From Stercorarius parasiticus (taxonomy: Eukaryota > Chordata > Aves > Charadriiformes > Stercorariidae): a stretch of 64,000 bases of DNA. Below are positions 1-11,812 of the stretch, one piece after another. A program made the translations under genes and the position numbers. The DNA lies in NCBI GenBank assembly GCA_013396915.1, contig VWZL01005178.1:370053-434052 (forward strand), in the 5' to 3' direction. Below the pieces are notes generated by a model. That model saw only the letters and a program-made list of their open reading frames with translations. It was not told the origin of the DNA and ran no database searches. How positions within the stretch are numbered: the stretch's first letter is position 1; every line of letters starts with the position of its first letter.

Positions 1-181
1 CAAATACTGTTGCCAAAAAGGCAAATTGCGTCTCTCAGGTAGATGGGGAACCTCTGGCAGCCGGGAAAGGATATAAAAATATAATCACATTAACATCCAT
101 CCCTTGGGCTGTCTGGACGAGTGCAGCAAGCGCACGGCAAGCAGCGAGCTGAGGAAATGAGCCCGTCGGGGAATACCGTGC

Positions 182-203
182 GTGTGTGTGTGTGTGTGTG
201 TGT
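182..203. repeat. (TG)n dinucleotide microsatellite
   Basis: Eleven uninterrupted GT units, preceded by an interrupted CGTG stretch. This is a likely length-polymorphic microsatellite. The His-Thr-rich open frames on the opposite strand here are translations of this repeat and are not proteins. Confidence 0.95.
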
Positions 204-1932
204 ACACAAACATAGCCACCGCCTTGGAAACTTCCCATTCCTCTCACCTTTTAATGTGAAATCATGCTTCAGAGTTAACACAAGGATCGACTGGAATGGC
301 CTCTTTTAATTCTAAAACAACATTTCTAGACAACGCATTCTATGATTCTGTTTCTGAGTTGCAAAGGAAAGCTGGAAATCATCCCTTTGCTTGCTTTTAA
401 GCACATCCTTGATTTAAAAGGTTAAACTCTCCCACTTTGTTGATTTGCTGTTTTCAGTACCCATTGGCTGCCCCCAGTACCTCTGATCTGAGAGTCTGGG
501 GGAAAATACGCCTTTTCTAACCAGCTCTGTGGACGTGGTCCGTGGAGGACACCTGTGACCCAGCTCCAGTAATATGGGCCATGATATAGTGGGAAGGCAA
601 AGCCGCAACACAAGGGTTTATCAGCTTTAAGAAGAAGGGGTGGAGGGAAACGTATGTGTCCTCTGCCTGAACGTTACAAATACAGCGGCTATTGCTGTAG
701 TAAAAGAGGCCGTTTTTTACCCACTGAAATGACCAGCACACAGGAAAAGTGAAACACAAGGCTGACGAGCCATCTGCATCCCGTCCTTCAAGGTGGCCTC
801 ATCCACTAGGCATCCACATTCCCGAGTACTGGGGAAATTTGAGGAGCTAATCGTTTCCTCCGACTCGAAAGCAAAACAGCAAAGCAAAAAAACACCCAGC
901 GTGTTTCTGAAGCTCCCTGTTTAAATCTGCTTCTCAATGTGCATAGGATTTTTTTATACTATAAACTGTTTCTCAGGGTGATTCAGCTGAGGGCATCAGG
1001 TAGTGTGAGGCTTGAGGACTCCAACAAATTTGAGGGGAGAGCCCGGAGGAGCTATGAAAGCCTCCCTATTTCTTCAGCTTCCCTCCCAGCTGCCCATTCA
1101 GATTTTCCAGGAGTGCTGGAAAATAAGCCAAAATAAGATTTTTATCTCTACCTCACCAGTTCGCATCCGGTCCTGGGGGGTCATGCCTTGCCATGAGAAA
1201 ACATCGGGGAGCTTTGGGAGCTGAGTCTGAGCCAGGGGCTGCTCTGTGGCGTCTCCAAAATGTTAGCAGATCTCGGCTCGTTTTCACATGAAACAGGCGT
1301 GTGAAAACCCACCGCTGCTGCTGGTCTTACTGGTTTAAGGCTGGCTGGGTGTAGGCACTGATTTGCCCTCTTGTTGCTTGGGGTGGGCTACCAGGGTGGG
1401 ACATTAACGAGGCAAGCAGGAGGAGGTGGCACCACTTCTGTACCTGTAGGACTTCCGGCTCCAATGGTTTCATTCCAGCACCTTTCCCTGCGGTAAATGC
1501 AGTGGAGATTCTTGTTCGTGTTCTAAAGGCAGCAGTAAATGGGCTGTTTTAAGCTGCGAATATTTCCCCAGCTCCTGGAAAGGGTTAGACACGCAGCCCC
1601 GAGGTGGGCAAAGTGTGTGATTGCCATCAAACTAAGCAGCCTTGTTCAGCTCGCCTTGGATTTCTTTATACGAGACGGGATGATTCATAAAAGGAAACGC
1701 TGAGGCCACACAGGTTGTCAAGTCTCTAGTCTAACCAGGTGTAATGACTGAGGTTTTGCAGGCGAGCTGCAGTTAAGGGGAAAAATAACAGATCATGGGT
1801 CAAATCCACCCCTGATGCAACTCCACCATCCTCAGTAAAAGATACCCCCGTGTGAATCTGCCCCGTGTTCCTCACTCATGCAATAAAGCAAGAGCCCTCC
1901 TGCAGCAGAATCAATTGGAAAAGGGAGAAGGG

Positions 1933-1951
1933 AAAAAAAAAAAAAAAAAAA
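1933..1951. repeat. A homopolymer (about 19 nt)
   Basis: An uninterrupted run of A between purine-rich GGGAGAAGGG and GCCTC. No retroelement body is recognisable directly upstream, so I call it simple sequence and not a retroposon tail. Confidence 0.9.
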
Positions 1952-2056
1952 GCCTCTTTCTAACCCACATTAAAAATAATCACCTTTTTGTTGCACAATG
2001 GGGCAGAGAAAACCAGTCCTACTAGGCACCAGAGTACAATTTCCTCAGCGTGTCAC

Positions 2057-2073
2057 GGGGCGGGGGGGGCGGG
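2057..2073 (+). repeat. G-rich tract with quadruplex potential
   Basis: G-runs of four, eight and three separated by single C residues. The long run can supply two tracts, so four G-tracts with short loops are available. Formation and function are inference. Confidence 0.5.
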
Positions 2074-2147
2074 AAATTTGGCATAACCAAGAGGTGTCTT
2101 TCATCTCTGCTCAGTTCTAAATGATACAGGGAAGGGGGAAAGCACAT

Positions 2148-2241
2148 CTGTATGTCTATATATCTCTATCTCTCTCTATATCTCCAATCTACACCTAGAT
2201 CCATAGACGTAGATAACTATCCGTATAGAGAGATATGGTTG
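2148..2241. repeat. TATC/TCTA-like low-complexity tract
   Basis: An imperfect mixture of TATA, TATC and CTCT units followed by a roughly complementary TAGA/GATA stretch. It is a degenerate microsatellite. The two halves could partly pair, but the match is loose. Confidence 0.6.
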
Positions 2242-2928
2242 TGCTTCCTAGGTTGATTATGTCACCCGTGTGAGATCTGGAGGTATTTAGGAGGAATTTT
2301 GCACAAACACAGAGTGATTTAGGAAAAAGGGATTATATTCCTTCTGTTGATGAGAGCTGTGGCTTAAAAATAGTAAAATATCTCCGTCTTAAATGCCTGC
2401 TAGAGTTTTCACTGCTGCGTGGTGTTTTCTGTCGCAGCTTTTCCTTCCCATTTGGCAGGTCTGTTGTGTACGTGAGCTCCACGGGAATGCAGAAAAGCCA
2501 CCTGAGGGAGAAAATTGCTAATCACTAAAAATTACTAATCATTCTTTCACACTAAACAAATCCCACTGAGAGGTTTTTACTTACACAAAGGTGGATTATT
2601 TTTTTTCGTTCCCCTTTTCCCTCTTTCCTCCACCTAATGATAGAGAGGTGCAAAATGCAAGGTATCACATCCTACTATGCGCTAGCTGCGGCATTTTCAC
2701 GTGATAAGATCTGGGTCTGAGCCCAAAATAAAAGCACAATAGCCTGAAAAATCTTCTAATGCATGCCACTAGCACTTCGCAACCAAAACGGCAGGAAAAG
2801 CAATTCGGATAGTCACAGAATAATGTTTCCGAGGTTATTTGCATCCCCTTGCGGAGACGGTGGCCCCCACGCACTTGTGCCCTGAAGGAGTTTAGAAGCT
2901 AAACGGACGAGGCAGAAGGTTGGAAGAA

Positions 2929-2982
2929 ATTATATAGTAGATAGATATAGTTATAAATAGATTGATATTTATAGATATGAGA
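2929..2982. repeat. GATA-like AT-rich low-complexity tract
   Basis: Repeated TAGATA, GATATA and ATAGAT words in an AT-rich stretch. This is a degenerate GATA-type microsatellite. Confidence 0.6.
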
Positions 2983-3179
2983 TGTAACTGCTTTCCTCCA
3001 GGTGGCTTGAGACCTCTCTAGCGTAACCAGAGGCCAGACCCGCTTCTTCTGAGCCCCAGAGCCCGACCCAGAGGATCCCGCTGCTCCCAGCTCCCCTCTC
3101 CCAGCACCTCGCCCTTAGAAAGCTCTTCTTCCGTCACACTTCAACAAACCCATTTGCACCTAAAACTGCTCACTGGTCT

Positions 3180-3345
3180 TTGCCAGCGATGCCGGGAAGG
3201 TTCCTCTGGCTGCGGGGCGGCGGCGGGCGCCCGGCCGCAGGTGCTGGCGTGCAGGTCCCTCTGCTTGAGGGCATCCCGCGCCCGCAGCCCCAGCTCTGCC
3301 CGCCCTCCTGCGGCGTGTCCGGCCGAGCGAGCCACGCAGAGAGGG
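3180..3345. promoter_or_regulatory. Small CpG-rich patch
   Basis: A GC-rich stretch with about 20 CpG dinucleotides in about 160 bases by hand count, against CpG-poor flanks. It has runs of CGGCGG and CCCGCGCCCGC. No exon, donor site or conserved protein is visible in or beside it. It could be a small orphan CpG island, an alternative start of a non-coding RNA, or a GC-rich patch kept by biased gene conversion. Overlapping frames on both strands are by-products of high GC. Confidence 0.4.
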
Positions 3346-5052
3346 TGACACCCAGCAGCAGCCTTGCCGGGGGAGTTTCCAGAGAAATGTGCCTTCCCGG
3401 GCTAGTAACTGGGCAACCGTCTGAAACCGGGGGGCAAGGGATTCACCATAAAGGAAAAAAAAAAATCAGTGGCAGCCCTACTTGTGTGTAATTATGCCAT
3501 TAATGTATATTTAAAAAAAGAAATTAAAAATCAGGCTGTATACCTTTGCTTGCTCCATTCTACCCGGGGCCTCAGGGCACAGCTAAGCACCTCCTGCTGA
3601 CGAGGAGGTGGCGCGTTCGGTCGTTCCTGCAGCCTCGTTGGAAACCATTTCAAGCTTTGGATTTCCCAGACCATACCGGGAAGCCGGGCTTTCCTGGGGC
3701 TCAGCCGCTATGCCACAGCCCCGCAGGTGCCATGTCCCAGGACTGCAGCGTTCCCGTTTCCCACGGGAGCAGAAAGAAAACAAAGGTGACAAAATGACCT
3801 CGTTTCCAGCCCATCATCAGCAATTTTATTGTGACCTGGTTACGGATGCTCCACCACTGAAAAAGGCCTGTTTAATTTATGTTGACACGTTGAGGTTTGA
3901 TTCTCTGAGCCACATTTAGGCCTGATGTAAGCAAGCTGATCCCAGGTATATAATAGTTGGAATAGATTTTTACTTCTGTCCCGTTCCCCTCTGGTTTTTC
4001 GTGTATCTGTGACTGGAGCAGACATCATCTAAACTGAACCAAACAGAAGCGCAATACGTTTTTTACCGCTGCTCTGAACTAGTCTGAAACTCACCTTTTT
4101 GTGTCAGCTGTGCCTATTCAGGTTGCAAAACATGAGACCCTCTACAGAGCATTTTTACTGTGCTCATAAAGAAATAATGGAAAACCAAGAAGGGTTCCTA
4201 GAGAAAGGATGCCACGAGGTGTGGGCAACGTCTGGCTACAGGTCCTCTCCTAAGCGCTTCCCTGGGCAGAACAAAGCAGGACAGTGCACTTAAAATACAT
4301 CTATTTTATAGCCTGAGCAGGGGCTGCTTTGCCGCGGTGATGAGCAGTGACATTAGAGTGCTGTTGCTGAGCTGCAGGACTAACAGCTCGCGGGAAGCCC
4401 CGAGAGGAGGTGGCTCGGCTCCGCGGCTGCCCCGGGAGCGGGCGCTGCCGCCTGGGTTACTGCAGGTCGCCCTCCTTTGTGGTTTCTAAATCACCAAGTA
4501 TTTCGCCTCGAAATATTTTGTCTCTAGAGAAGACCCGCTGGAATTTTCTGAAGCAGAACATGGCATGACGTAAATTTGATGTTTTGACGCACTGGTATTT
4601 TTAAGCTTGCATAATTCACTGAATTCCACCCAAGTCTGTAGTTTCAATACCTCAGAAGCATCATTTGCCGGTCAGTTTTGGGCTTCCTCAGAAAGACTTA
4701 TTTTTTTTCCATTGCTCCATTCCCCAGGGGACCCAAGGGGCTCCAGTGGATCCTCCATGGACCATCCTTTGCGGGAGAGGCCGGCGATGGCTTTCTCAAA
4801 AGTGAACATAAGGCCCGTGCTGTAAAGCTGCTGTTTTGTGGCCAAAATGTGTCCCTGCCATTATCAACCGGCAATAGCAACCGGCGTCTGTAGGGGACCA
4901 CAGTGTTGCAACGAGGTGGGTTAGTACTAATTACAAGATGTTTATTCAGTCTAAGTAAAATACACTGCAGTTTACTCATTAGCCCCCAAAATGGCACATT
5001 TAATTGGAGCAATATATTAATACAACTAGGGGATTACAGCTAAGCAGGGTGC

Positions 5053-5070
5053 TTAACTGTCTACAGTTAA
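5053..5070. repeat. Short perfect inverted repeat (8-bp arms, 2-nt spacer)
   Basis: TTAACTGT and ACAGTTAA flank CT. It is too short to be a transposon end or RNA gene. It may be a chance palindrome or a dimeric factor site. Confidence 0.6.
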
Positions 5071-5940
5071 TTTATAGTTAACTAAGGTGCTCATTTACCC
5101 CGGTAAGAGTATAGATCCACGCAGCAGCTCTGTGAGAGCGGGATTTCATCACGCTTTAGAGAAGCTGGGTCTCCTCTCGCGTTAGCTGACCTTATTGGCA
5201 TTAATGTCTCTGCAACAGGAAAAGATATTTTTCCTTTGCCCAGCTAAGGTTAAAACGGCCTTTCTCAACTCAGCTTTCCTTCAGCTGACCGTCTAATAAC
5301 TAAAGCACTGTAAAAATACAGTCTGTTCTCTCATGCCTTGTGTTTGCCGAATCTTTCCTATGTCCAAAATCAGAGCTGATCCTTAACTGGTTTATGAAAG
5401 ATTTATTATGAGATCATAGGTTGGTTTCATAAAACTCATGCAGAAGTGAGTGGACGCTTGTGACTAATGAAGCTTAAAATGATTAGGAAACAGTCTCAGC
5501 TCAACCCAAAAGAGCTATTTTAATCCAAGACAAAAACTTTCTCTCAAGTGTTTGTGCTGATTGAAGTTCACGTGTATGTTCGTCTCCTGCTTCCTTGCTG
5601 TGTGTCCCACCAAGCTGCCTGCAAACCAGGTGAAGAACATCTTGAGCTGATTGAGCCTTTTAATTGCTCCATTGAAAATGGCCGATGAAGAAAGAGACCA
5701 ACAGAAAAAGAGAGTGTTGGGCTTGTTATCCCACAGGTGAGGTGACTTTCTGCCTGTCAGGACGGTGGAGAGGCTATAAAAAGAGGTAAAGAACTAGAAG
5801 ATTTTTTTTTTGTCAGAAGCAGGCACGCGGGAGTTGTTTTAGACAAAAAACGAACTTAGGAAAGAGTTATTGTATGGCATGCTTTAATTCACTTGCTTTG
5901 CGGTAAAAAAATAAGTTGCTATCTGAATTCTAATCTGTTC

Positions 5941-5954
5941 TTTTTTTTTTTTTT
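5941..5954. repeat. T homopolymer (14 nt)
   Basis: Uninterrupted T-run in AT-rich DNA. No retroelement 3' end can be recognised next to it on the minus strand. Confidence 0.9.
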
Positions 5955-6299
5955 GATAATACTTTTACTTCTCTTGATCTGAGGTACATTTCTGAGTGAA
6001 CTCTGATTTCTAGGGAGCTGTGCAGCTTTTTTTTTGTTCTCTGTCACATAGGAGATGATGTTGTTCTGGTGGGATAACCGTGGCTGTCTGCCAGATGCCC
6101 ACCCGGCTGCTCTCTTGCTCCTCTTTAACAGGGCAGGAGGGGAAAAAGAGATGTAAAAAAAGCTTGTGGGTCAAGATAAAAGCAGGAAGATTGCTGACCA
6201 ATTAGCATCACTAGCAAAACAGAAATAATTGATTTTGGGTGAAAATTAATTTAGTGTCTTTCTAATTTATAAATAGAGGAGGATAGTGAGAAACAAAAA

Positions 6300-7092
6300 C
6301 ACCTACTCCACCCCTTCGTCCTAGGCTCAACCTCATTCCTTTGATCCCAACTCTTCTACTGCCTCCCTGCCGTTGGCAAAGGGGAATGGGGGATTGTGGT
6401 CAGTTCATAACGCTTTGTCTCTGCCATTCCTTCCTTAACGTTTCACTTGCTCCAGCACGGGGTCCCTCCTGTTGGATACCATCCTTCAGAAACTGCTCCA
6501 GTGCGGGTCCTTTCCCATGGGCTGCAGCTCCTCAAGAACAGCTGCAGCATGGGTTGTTTCCATGGGGAGCAGTCAGTCCTTTGGGAATGGACTGCTCTAA
6601 CATGGGTCCCCCATGGGCCACGGCTCCTGCTGGAAAACCTGCTCTCCATGGGCTGCAGCTTCCTTCAGGGCACGTCTGCCTGTTGCAACGGGGGGTTCTC
6701 CACTGCCTGCAGTGTGGGCATCTGCTCTGGGGCCGTCCTTCATGGGCTGCAGGCAGACAACCTGCTTCACCATGGTCTTCTCCATGGGCTGCAAGGGAAT
6801 CTCCGCTCCAGTGTCTGGAGCACCTCCTTCACCGACCTTGCTGTCTGCAGGCCTTTTCTCTTGCGCTTTCCCTCGCTCTGTTGTAGTTGTTGTGCAGTGT
6901 TTGTTACCCCTTCTTAAATATGTTCTCACAGAGGTGGCACCTGCATCAGTGGTGGGCTCAGCTTTGGCCAGCGGTGGGTCCATTTTGGAGCTGGCTCTGT
7001 CTGACACGGGGGCAGCTCCTGGCCTCTTCTCACAGGGGCCGCCCCTGCAGCCCACCCCCACTACCAAAGCCTTGCCACATATTCCCAATACA
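6300..7092 (+). mobile_element. Avian LTR-type interspersed repeat (decayed)
   Basis: This block matches, from memory, a repeat seen many times in bird genomes and usually linked to endogenous retroviral (ERVL-like) elements. It opens with a segment around GGGGAATGGGGG and TTCATAACG. It continues as about eight degenerate units of 35-50 nt, each with CTGCTCC, TGGGTCC and CATGGGCTGCAG words (about 6450-6830). It ends with the segment TTCTTAAATATGTT to ACCAAAGCCTTGCCACA. Open frames of up to 188 codons on both strands arise from the repeat and are not genes. No gag, pol or env remnant is visible, and I see no terminal repeats or target duplication, so borders, class and orientation are uncertain. 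Confidence 0.6.
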
Positions 7093-10000
7093 GTTGCCGA
7101 AGTTGCTACGCTTTGGTTTCATGAAGAGGGGAAAAAAATCCTGAAACCATGTACATATATGTCCCGTATTTCTGTTTGACTCTGTTTATTGTGTGCTCTC
7201 TATAAGCTCATTTTATCGTCTGTTTTTTCTTATTAGACGTCCATACTAGCAGGTATTGCTATGCAGTGAAATCTCATCACAGTGTTCTGGGCTTTTTTTA
7301 TCGCTGGTCACTCTGCCCTAACCCTAGATATATGCGCTGAAAAACCACATTGTTCGTTTATAATGTCCTTGGCTTTTCTATAGCCTTGTCCCTGTGATAT
7401 TACTTGTGGGCACAGTGGGCTGGATTGAAGACAGTGAAGTTAAAAGTGGTGATGTATGCAGCTATGTAACTGTGAGAAGAAACGTATTGATTCCACATAC
7501 TTCCTTTTCTAGCCTGCTGTAAGGTGTTTCATCATGTAGGACATCATGGAGATCTTATATTTGTTACTTAACATACATTGAAAGGTCTGACTTCTCTTTC
7601 TTGCTGGCTTTCTGAATGGAAAAAGCTGTTGTTAACATGTCTTGCGTGTCAGAGATCAGGCTGTTCATGATGGCTTATGAAGCTTTGAACATATATAGTA
7701 ATAGAGCGGAATGGCAAACTGTTATATTAATGTAGCTCAAGCACAAAAAGTGAAACTATTGACCTTGCTAGCTCTGCATTTGGGGCAAATGTTACTGCAG
7801 TGAATAGAGGAACTTTAACCAGTGTTGAACAGAAATTGGTTTGAATTTTGTTTTCCGTGTTTTGCTCTGCTATGGATCAATGTGAATGCCTGAGAAGGGC
7901 TGGGCAAAATGCTAAAGATAGTTGCAATTTTGCAAATGTCAGGAATTTTTTTGTTGAAAACTTTACTTTTGGACAAAGAGGCCAGTAATGAAATAGAAGC
8001 AAAAATTATTTCCGCGGGTTCGTAAGTCACTGAAAAAGCCTGTTACCCAACTTCCTTTCTGAAATAATACCCTTTTAAATCAACCAACAGAACAAAAAGC
8101 CTTTACTGTCGCTCTCGCCTGGCATGGCACTGGAATCCCCTGGATGGAACCAGCAGGTATCCGAGGGCTGACTCAGCCCAGCTCTTTACTCCTGGGTTAC
8201 ACTGGCTGGTTCCTGGAGCGTGCAAAAGACTGGAAACACCACAAGGCAAGAGCTAGTGACAAGATCGTGTTGAGAGGCGTGTGTGAGCCTCGGGGAGAGG
8301 CAAAGTGCTCAGGTGCTTTCCGTTCCTTTCACCCAAATGCGGTACCAAAATCCACCTCGCAGGGCGGCGTATGGGAAGAGAGAGTTTATCAGTGGGCTGT
8401 TCCCAGGTATGCGGATGGTCTGTGCCTGCCCGAGCCCCTGGTTCCGTGGAAGCAATTCCTGCCCCATAGTTGATGTACGTGGTCTCCCCGGCATGCAGCA
8501 CCACGTTTGCTTACGCAGGGGATAAAGAAGTTGGGGGCAGAGGCACCAATGCCTCATGCTCGGCCAGCCGTGGGGTTGGGCGGCTTCCATCACCCAGCAT
8601 GGCCCGGAAAAGCTGTCCTCTGCCTGATCCGCGGCAGCAAAGCCCAGGCACTGGAGCCCAGTGCTGTGTCCCAGTCCCGGGCAGGGACCTCGCACCCCCT
8701 GGCGCGGGTCCCTCGGCGGCGCGGGAGCCGTCTGGGGAAGCCCGTGCCGTGGCCATTAGCGCTGCACCGACAGCAGCCTCTGCAGATAACGAGAAGCCCT
8801 TCTGCCTCGCTGCTATTAAACCGCTGCCTTTTCACGAGAGGAATCCTGAATTCTTCCTCAAACCTAAACAAAAAAGTGAGCCTTTTATTCGTTTCATCAT
8901 TATCTAGGGCTGCCACATTCAAATGATTCTCCAGCAGTCCCTTCATTTCCGAGTGCACACGTCGAGAAGGGATTGGAAGCCTTTTGATTAAGAATAAGAG
9001 GTGATGACACTACAACCAGTGCAGGGTTGTCATCATTACCGTGTACCTGCACTTCCACAGAGCTCTCGCTCTGGGTTGCCTCTGATATAAAGCTGCTGTA
9101 CTCTGTGCCCTAATTGAATGGAACTATTTTATAAACACGCATTCCCTGAATCCCAGAAAAGATCCTTTTAGAGGGGAAGATATGGGGAGGGTGGTGGGGA
9201 GGTGGGGAGCTAGATGGGCTCAGTTCCTGGCAGACCAATTTTGTCTGAGAGAGAGATTTCTTTGTTCCCTGCAAAACTGCTTGTCGTCTGCGAGCGGATA
9301 GCGTGGGGTTTTTTTCCCTACAAGTCAAATGAATGATCTGACCACCCACTTCTAATCCTGTGATTTTCTGCTTTCGGCCTGGATTACAAGTCACCTATGG
9401 CCACCTTTAGCGTGCAGCAGGCTGCGAGTTTACACAAGGCACCGAAGGGAAAACATCCCTTCCTCCCTGCCCCTGTTTGTTGGCTGTGCGTGTCTGGTAA
9501 TTCAGCTGCCTGACTTGGTCACAGCAACGACCTTTTGGGAGCAACGCAGGGAAGAAACCTGCCGTCTGCCCACCGGGATGCTCTCCTCTGCCTCATGAGA
9601 TTGCATTCACGTGTCCGTCCTAAACCCACGCCTCCTGTCGCGGGAGCGACGCTGCAGGCGAGTTGTTAAGCAGCATCCCTCTTTTCAAGTGCTCTGTGCT
9701 CACACTCTGGAATCTCTACCGGTGATTTACTGTGTTCCAGGTTAACTTTTAAGTGCTGATTTTGACCCATATTCCCATCCTGGCTATTTCTGTGTTCCCC
9801 TGTGATACGACGGTAGATGCAGCGGACAGCAGTGCTGTGCCTGAGCCTCAAAGGCAGCAGGATCTGTGCTGGGCCAGTGCCTTCTTGGAAACTGGTCCCC
9901 CAGTTGCAGTTCAATAGTTAAACTAATCCTCTACTATCTGTGTGTTTAAAGGCAAAGGGCTTTTATTGTTAAACAAGGTTTCCCCGGAGCCTCCATTTTA

Positions 10001-10384
10001 GTAAAACTACTCTAAAACTGCTACGTGAAATTGTATTAATAGACAACAAAAATTACAGCCAATTCTTGGTACTATTTCAATAGCCACGTATGAAATTTAC
10101 TGCATAAGGGATGGTGAGTTAAAAGTGGTCAGAGGAGTTACTTTTATCTTGGCTTACATATAGCATTACATTTACACCTGAACACAGGGTGAATTATCAT
10201 CCAGAGCAGTTGAGAAGGAATCTCTTTTCTCCAGGAATGGCAATTATATTTGATTAGGTACATGGGAGCTTTTTCCTCTCCTGGCCAAGGAGCTGAGGGC
10301 AGTGCTTTGAAGGCACCCAGCCTCATGATCAAGGTGTAAAGCATAATGACAAATGTGAAGTTCCCGCAGGGTCAGAGTCGGCTA
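7093..10384. other. Intergenic DNA, no gene seen
   Basis: The first part (to about 8100) is AT-rich unique sequence. From about 8140 to 8900 the sequence is GC-richer, with overlapping long frames on both strands (up to 145 codons). They show no domain, splice structure or family resemblance and are explained by low stop-codon density. The remainder is ordinary non-coding sequence. Confidence 0.6.
8685..8765. promoter_or_regulatory. Minor CpG-rich patch
   Basis: A short stretch with GGCGCGGGT, CGGCGGCGCGG and CCGTGCCG words, denser in CpG than its surroundings. It is too short to call an island confidently, and no adjacent exon is seen. Confidence 0.25.
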
Positions 10385-10594
10385 CAATAGTTCAGGGGAG
10401 AGGGCATCGGACTGGGACTTAAGAGGCTTGACTCGACTGCCCTGTTCTTCCACTGGGCTGCAGGACAAATCGCTTCCTTTCTGTGCCACAGTTTCCCTAT
10501 CTGTGAAATGGTGGTAATGAGCCTTTCTTCTTCATTTCTCTTTGTAACCGCTCCAAGAGCTGCAGGTAAAACACGCCATACAAGCACTTGGTAT
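10385..10594 (+). mobile_element. Relic MIR/CORE-type tRNA-derived SINE
   Basis: The order of segments follows the amniote MIR consensus. First comes a tRNA-like head (GGGCATCGGACTGGGACTT), then an eroded part around GCAGGACAAATCGCTTCC. The diagnostic core follows: TGTGCCACAGTTTCCC then ATCTGTGAAATGG, then TGGTAATGAGCC, and a decayed 3' tail. It is non-coding and was retroposed by LINE machinery long ago. Divergence from the consensus I remember is heavy, as expected for a very old insertion. Boundaries are approximate. Confidence 0.75.
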
Positions 10595-10953
10595 TACTGT
10601 GTTTGATTTGTGGGATTTTTCTCTGTGATAGCCTAACGCAAGGAGTTGTTTCAGATTTGCACGCAGAAGCTCCAGGGCTGTGGTGTTTGCCATCCTGCTG
10701 TTAGCAGCTCTTCCCTGGGATCATTTGGAGGCACAGGCGGTGCTCCGGGGTTGTTTTTGCTGGGGTATCTGCAGCCTGCAATCTCAGTGCAACAGGATTT
10801 GCTAGTCAAGCATGGCCCTCGGACAAAAGCACCTGGAGGATGTGCCTGTTTAGATGCTGTCCATCTCACAACGAAACCCCTCTGGTCTCTGCTGGTCCCC
10901 CGTGGAGAGGCCTCCGTGCCTGTGGTCACCGACAGTTTGCCAACATGGTGATG

Positions 10954-10991
10954 AGGGGGAGGAGGAAAAAGAAAAAAAAAAAGAAGAAAAA
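10954..10991. repeat. Purine-rich low-complexity tract
   Basis: Nearly pure A/G on the plus strand, grading from GGA units into an A-run. This is simple sequence. Confidence 0.8.
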
Positions 10992-11793
10992 CCCTTGACT
11001 TGAGGTGTAACTTAAGCCTCATCCCGAATGTGTTTGCTTAAGCATTGCTAAGGGTTCCCTCCTTCCCGTCCCTGTCACTTCTCCCCTCAACCTGTCTTTG
11101 TTTCACGAGGCGGGGAGGCTGCTGGAGGGGTGGGGGGGTCTGTGGCGGTGCCTGCTGTCATCTGGGCACTCTTTGTTTGACAACGGGTGCGGAGTCCTGG
11201 TCACCGCCCCCTCCTGCTAACGAAATGCATTGGGGTGAAGAGCCCTAATTGTGAGGTGAGACCCCGCTGAGTGTCGGAGCCGGCGGGGTGTGCGTGACGC
11301 TCTTTGGTTTGGGTCACTGGCAGTGACAGATGCGGGAGGATGGGAGGTCGGTTCCTGCTGAAACCTGAGAAGCTGCCTGCGGTGGTAAATGTCACCCCGT
11401 GCTCCGCAAAGGCATTCAGATGAAATCGCTGGAATCTTGGGTTTCAGGCCTAAGTGACCGCTACAGACACTGGTAGTTCCTGCCCGTGGAGTAAACATTT
11501 GCTGAACATACTTGAGCACAATAACACTTTGTGCAGCAAGCAATCGCTCACCACCCTCCGCCTCTTCTCGCTCCCGTGACAATTCAAATGCTACCCAGGC
11601 CACAGCCATGTCAGTGTCTCCTAGAAGTGTTTTACTGATAAATGGCTTAAAGTCTTTTCTCTTGACCGGAAGTCAGGGTGCAATATTTGCTCGTTGAATG
11701 TATCTGAGTGTACTGCGCTGGTTTTCCTCGTCTGCTCCTGGAGCTGGAGAGGGGGCGGTAATGGGAGATGCAGGACGGGCAGCATTTCCACGA

Positions 11794-11812
11794 GCAGATA
11801 CGTAGTATCTGC
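11794..11812. repeat. Perfect palindrome (8-bp arms), copy 1 of a duplicated core
   Basis: GCAGATAC and GTATCTGC flank GTA. The inner 15 nt, AGATACGTAGTATCT (11796-11810), recurs exactly at 29375-29389, again at the centre of a perfect palindrome but with different outer bases. The perfect dyad suggests a dimeric protein site, but no known factor is assigned. Confidence 0.6.

Larger units (their letters stand above)
1..3179. other. Intergenic DNA, no gene seen
   Basis: Unique-looking vertebrate non-coding sequence. All open frames are short (under about 80 codons), unsupported by splice context and unlike any family I know. It contains a TG dinucleotide repeat, an A-run, a G-rich tract and two TATC/GATA-like low-complexity stretches, listed separately. 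One octamer-type site (ATTTGCAT, 2837-2844) is present, which is expected by chance at this scale. I see nothing else supportable. Confidence 0.7.
3346..6299. other. Intergenic DNA, no gene seen
   Basis: Unique-looking non-coding sequence with alternating AT-rich and GC-richer blocks. It includes a GC patch near 4390-4470, a short inverted repeat near 5053-5070, and a T-run at 5941-5954. No coding exon or RNA gene is recognisable. Confidence 0.65.

Noticed and set aside
1790..1830. CAAATCCACCCCTGATGCAACTCC-like wording, reminiscent of a recurrent amniote motif
   Set aside because: I could not tie it to a named repeat or find a second full copy in the window.
6597..7179. Overlapping 163- and 188-codon frames on opposite strands
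   Set aside because: They follow the degenerate units of the LTR-like repeat. No retroviral or cellular protein is recognisable.
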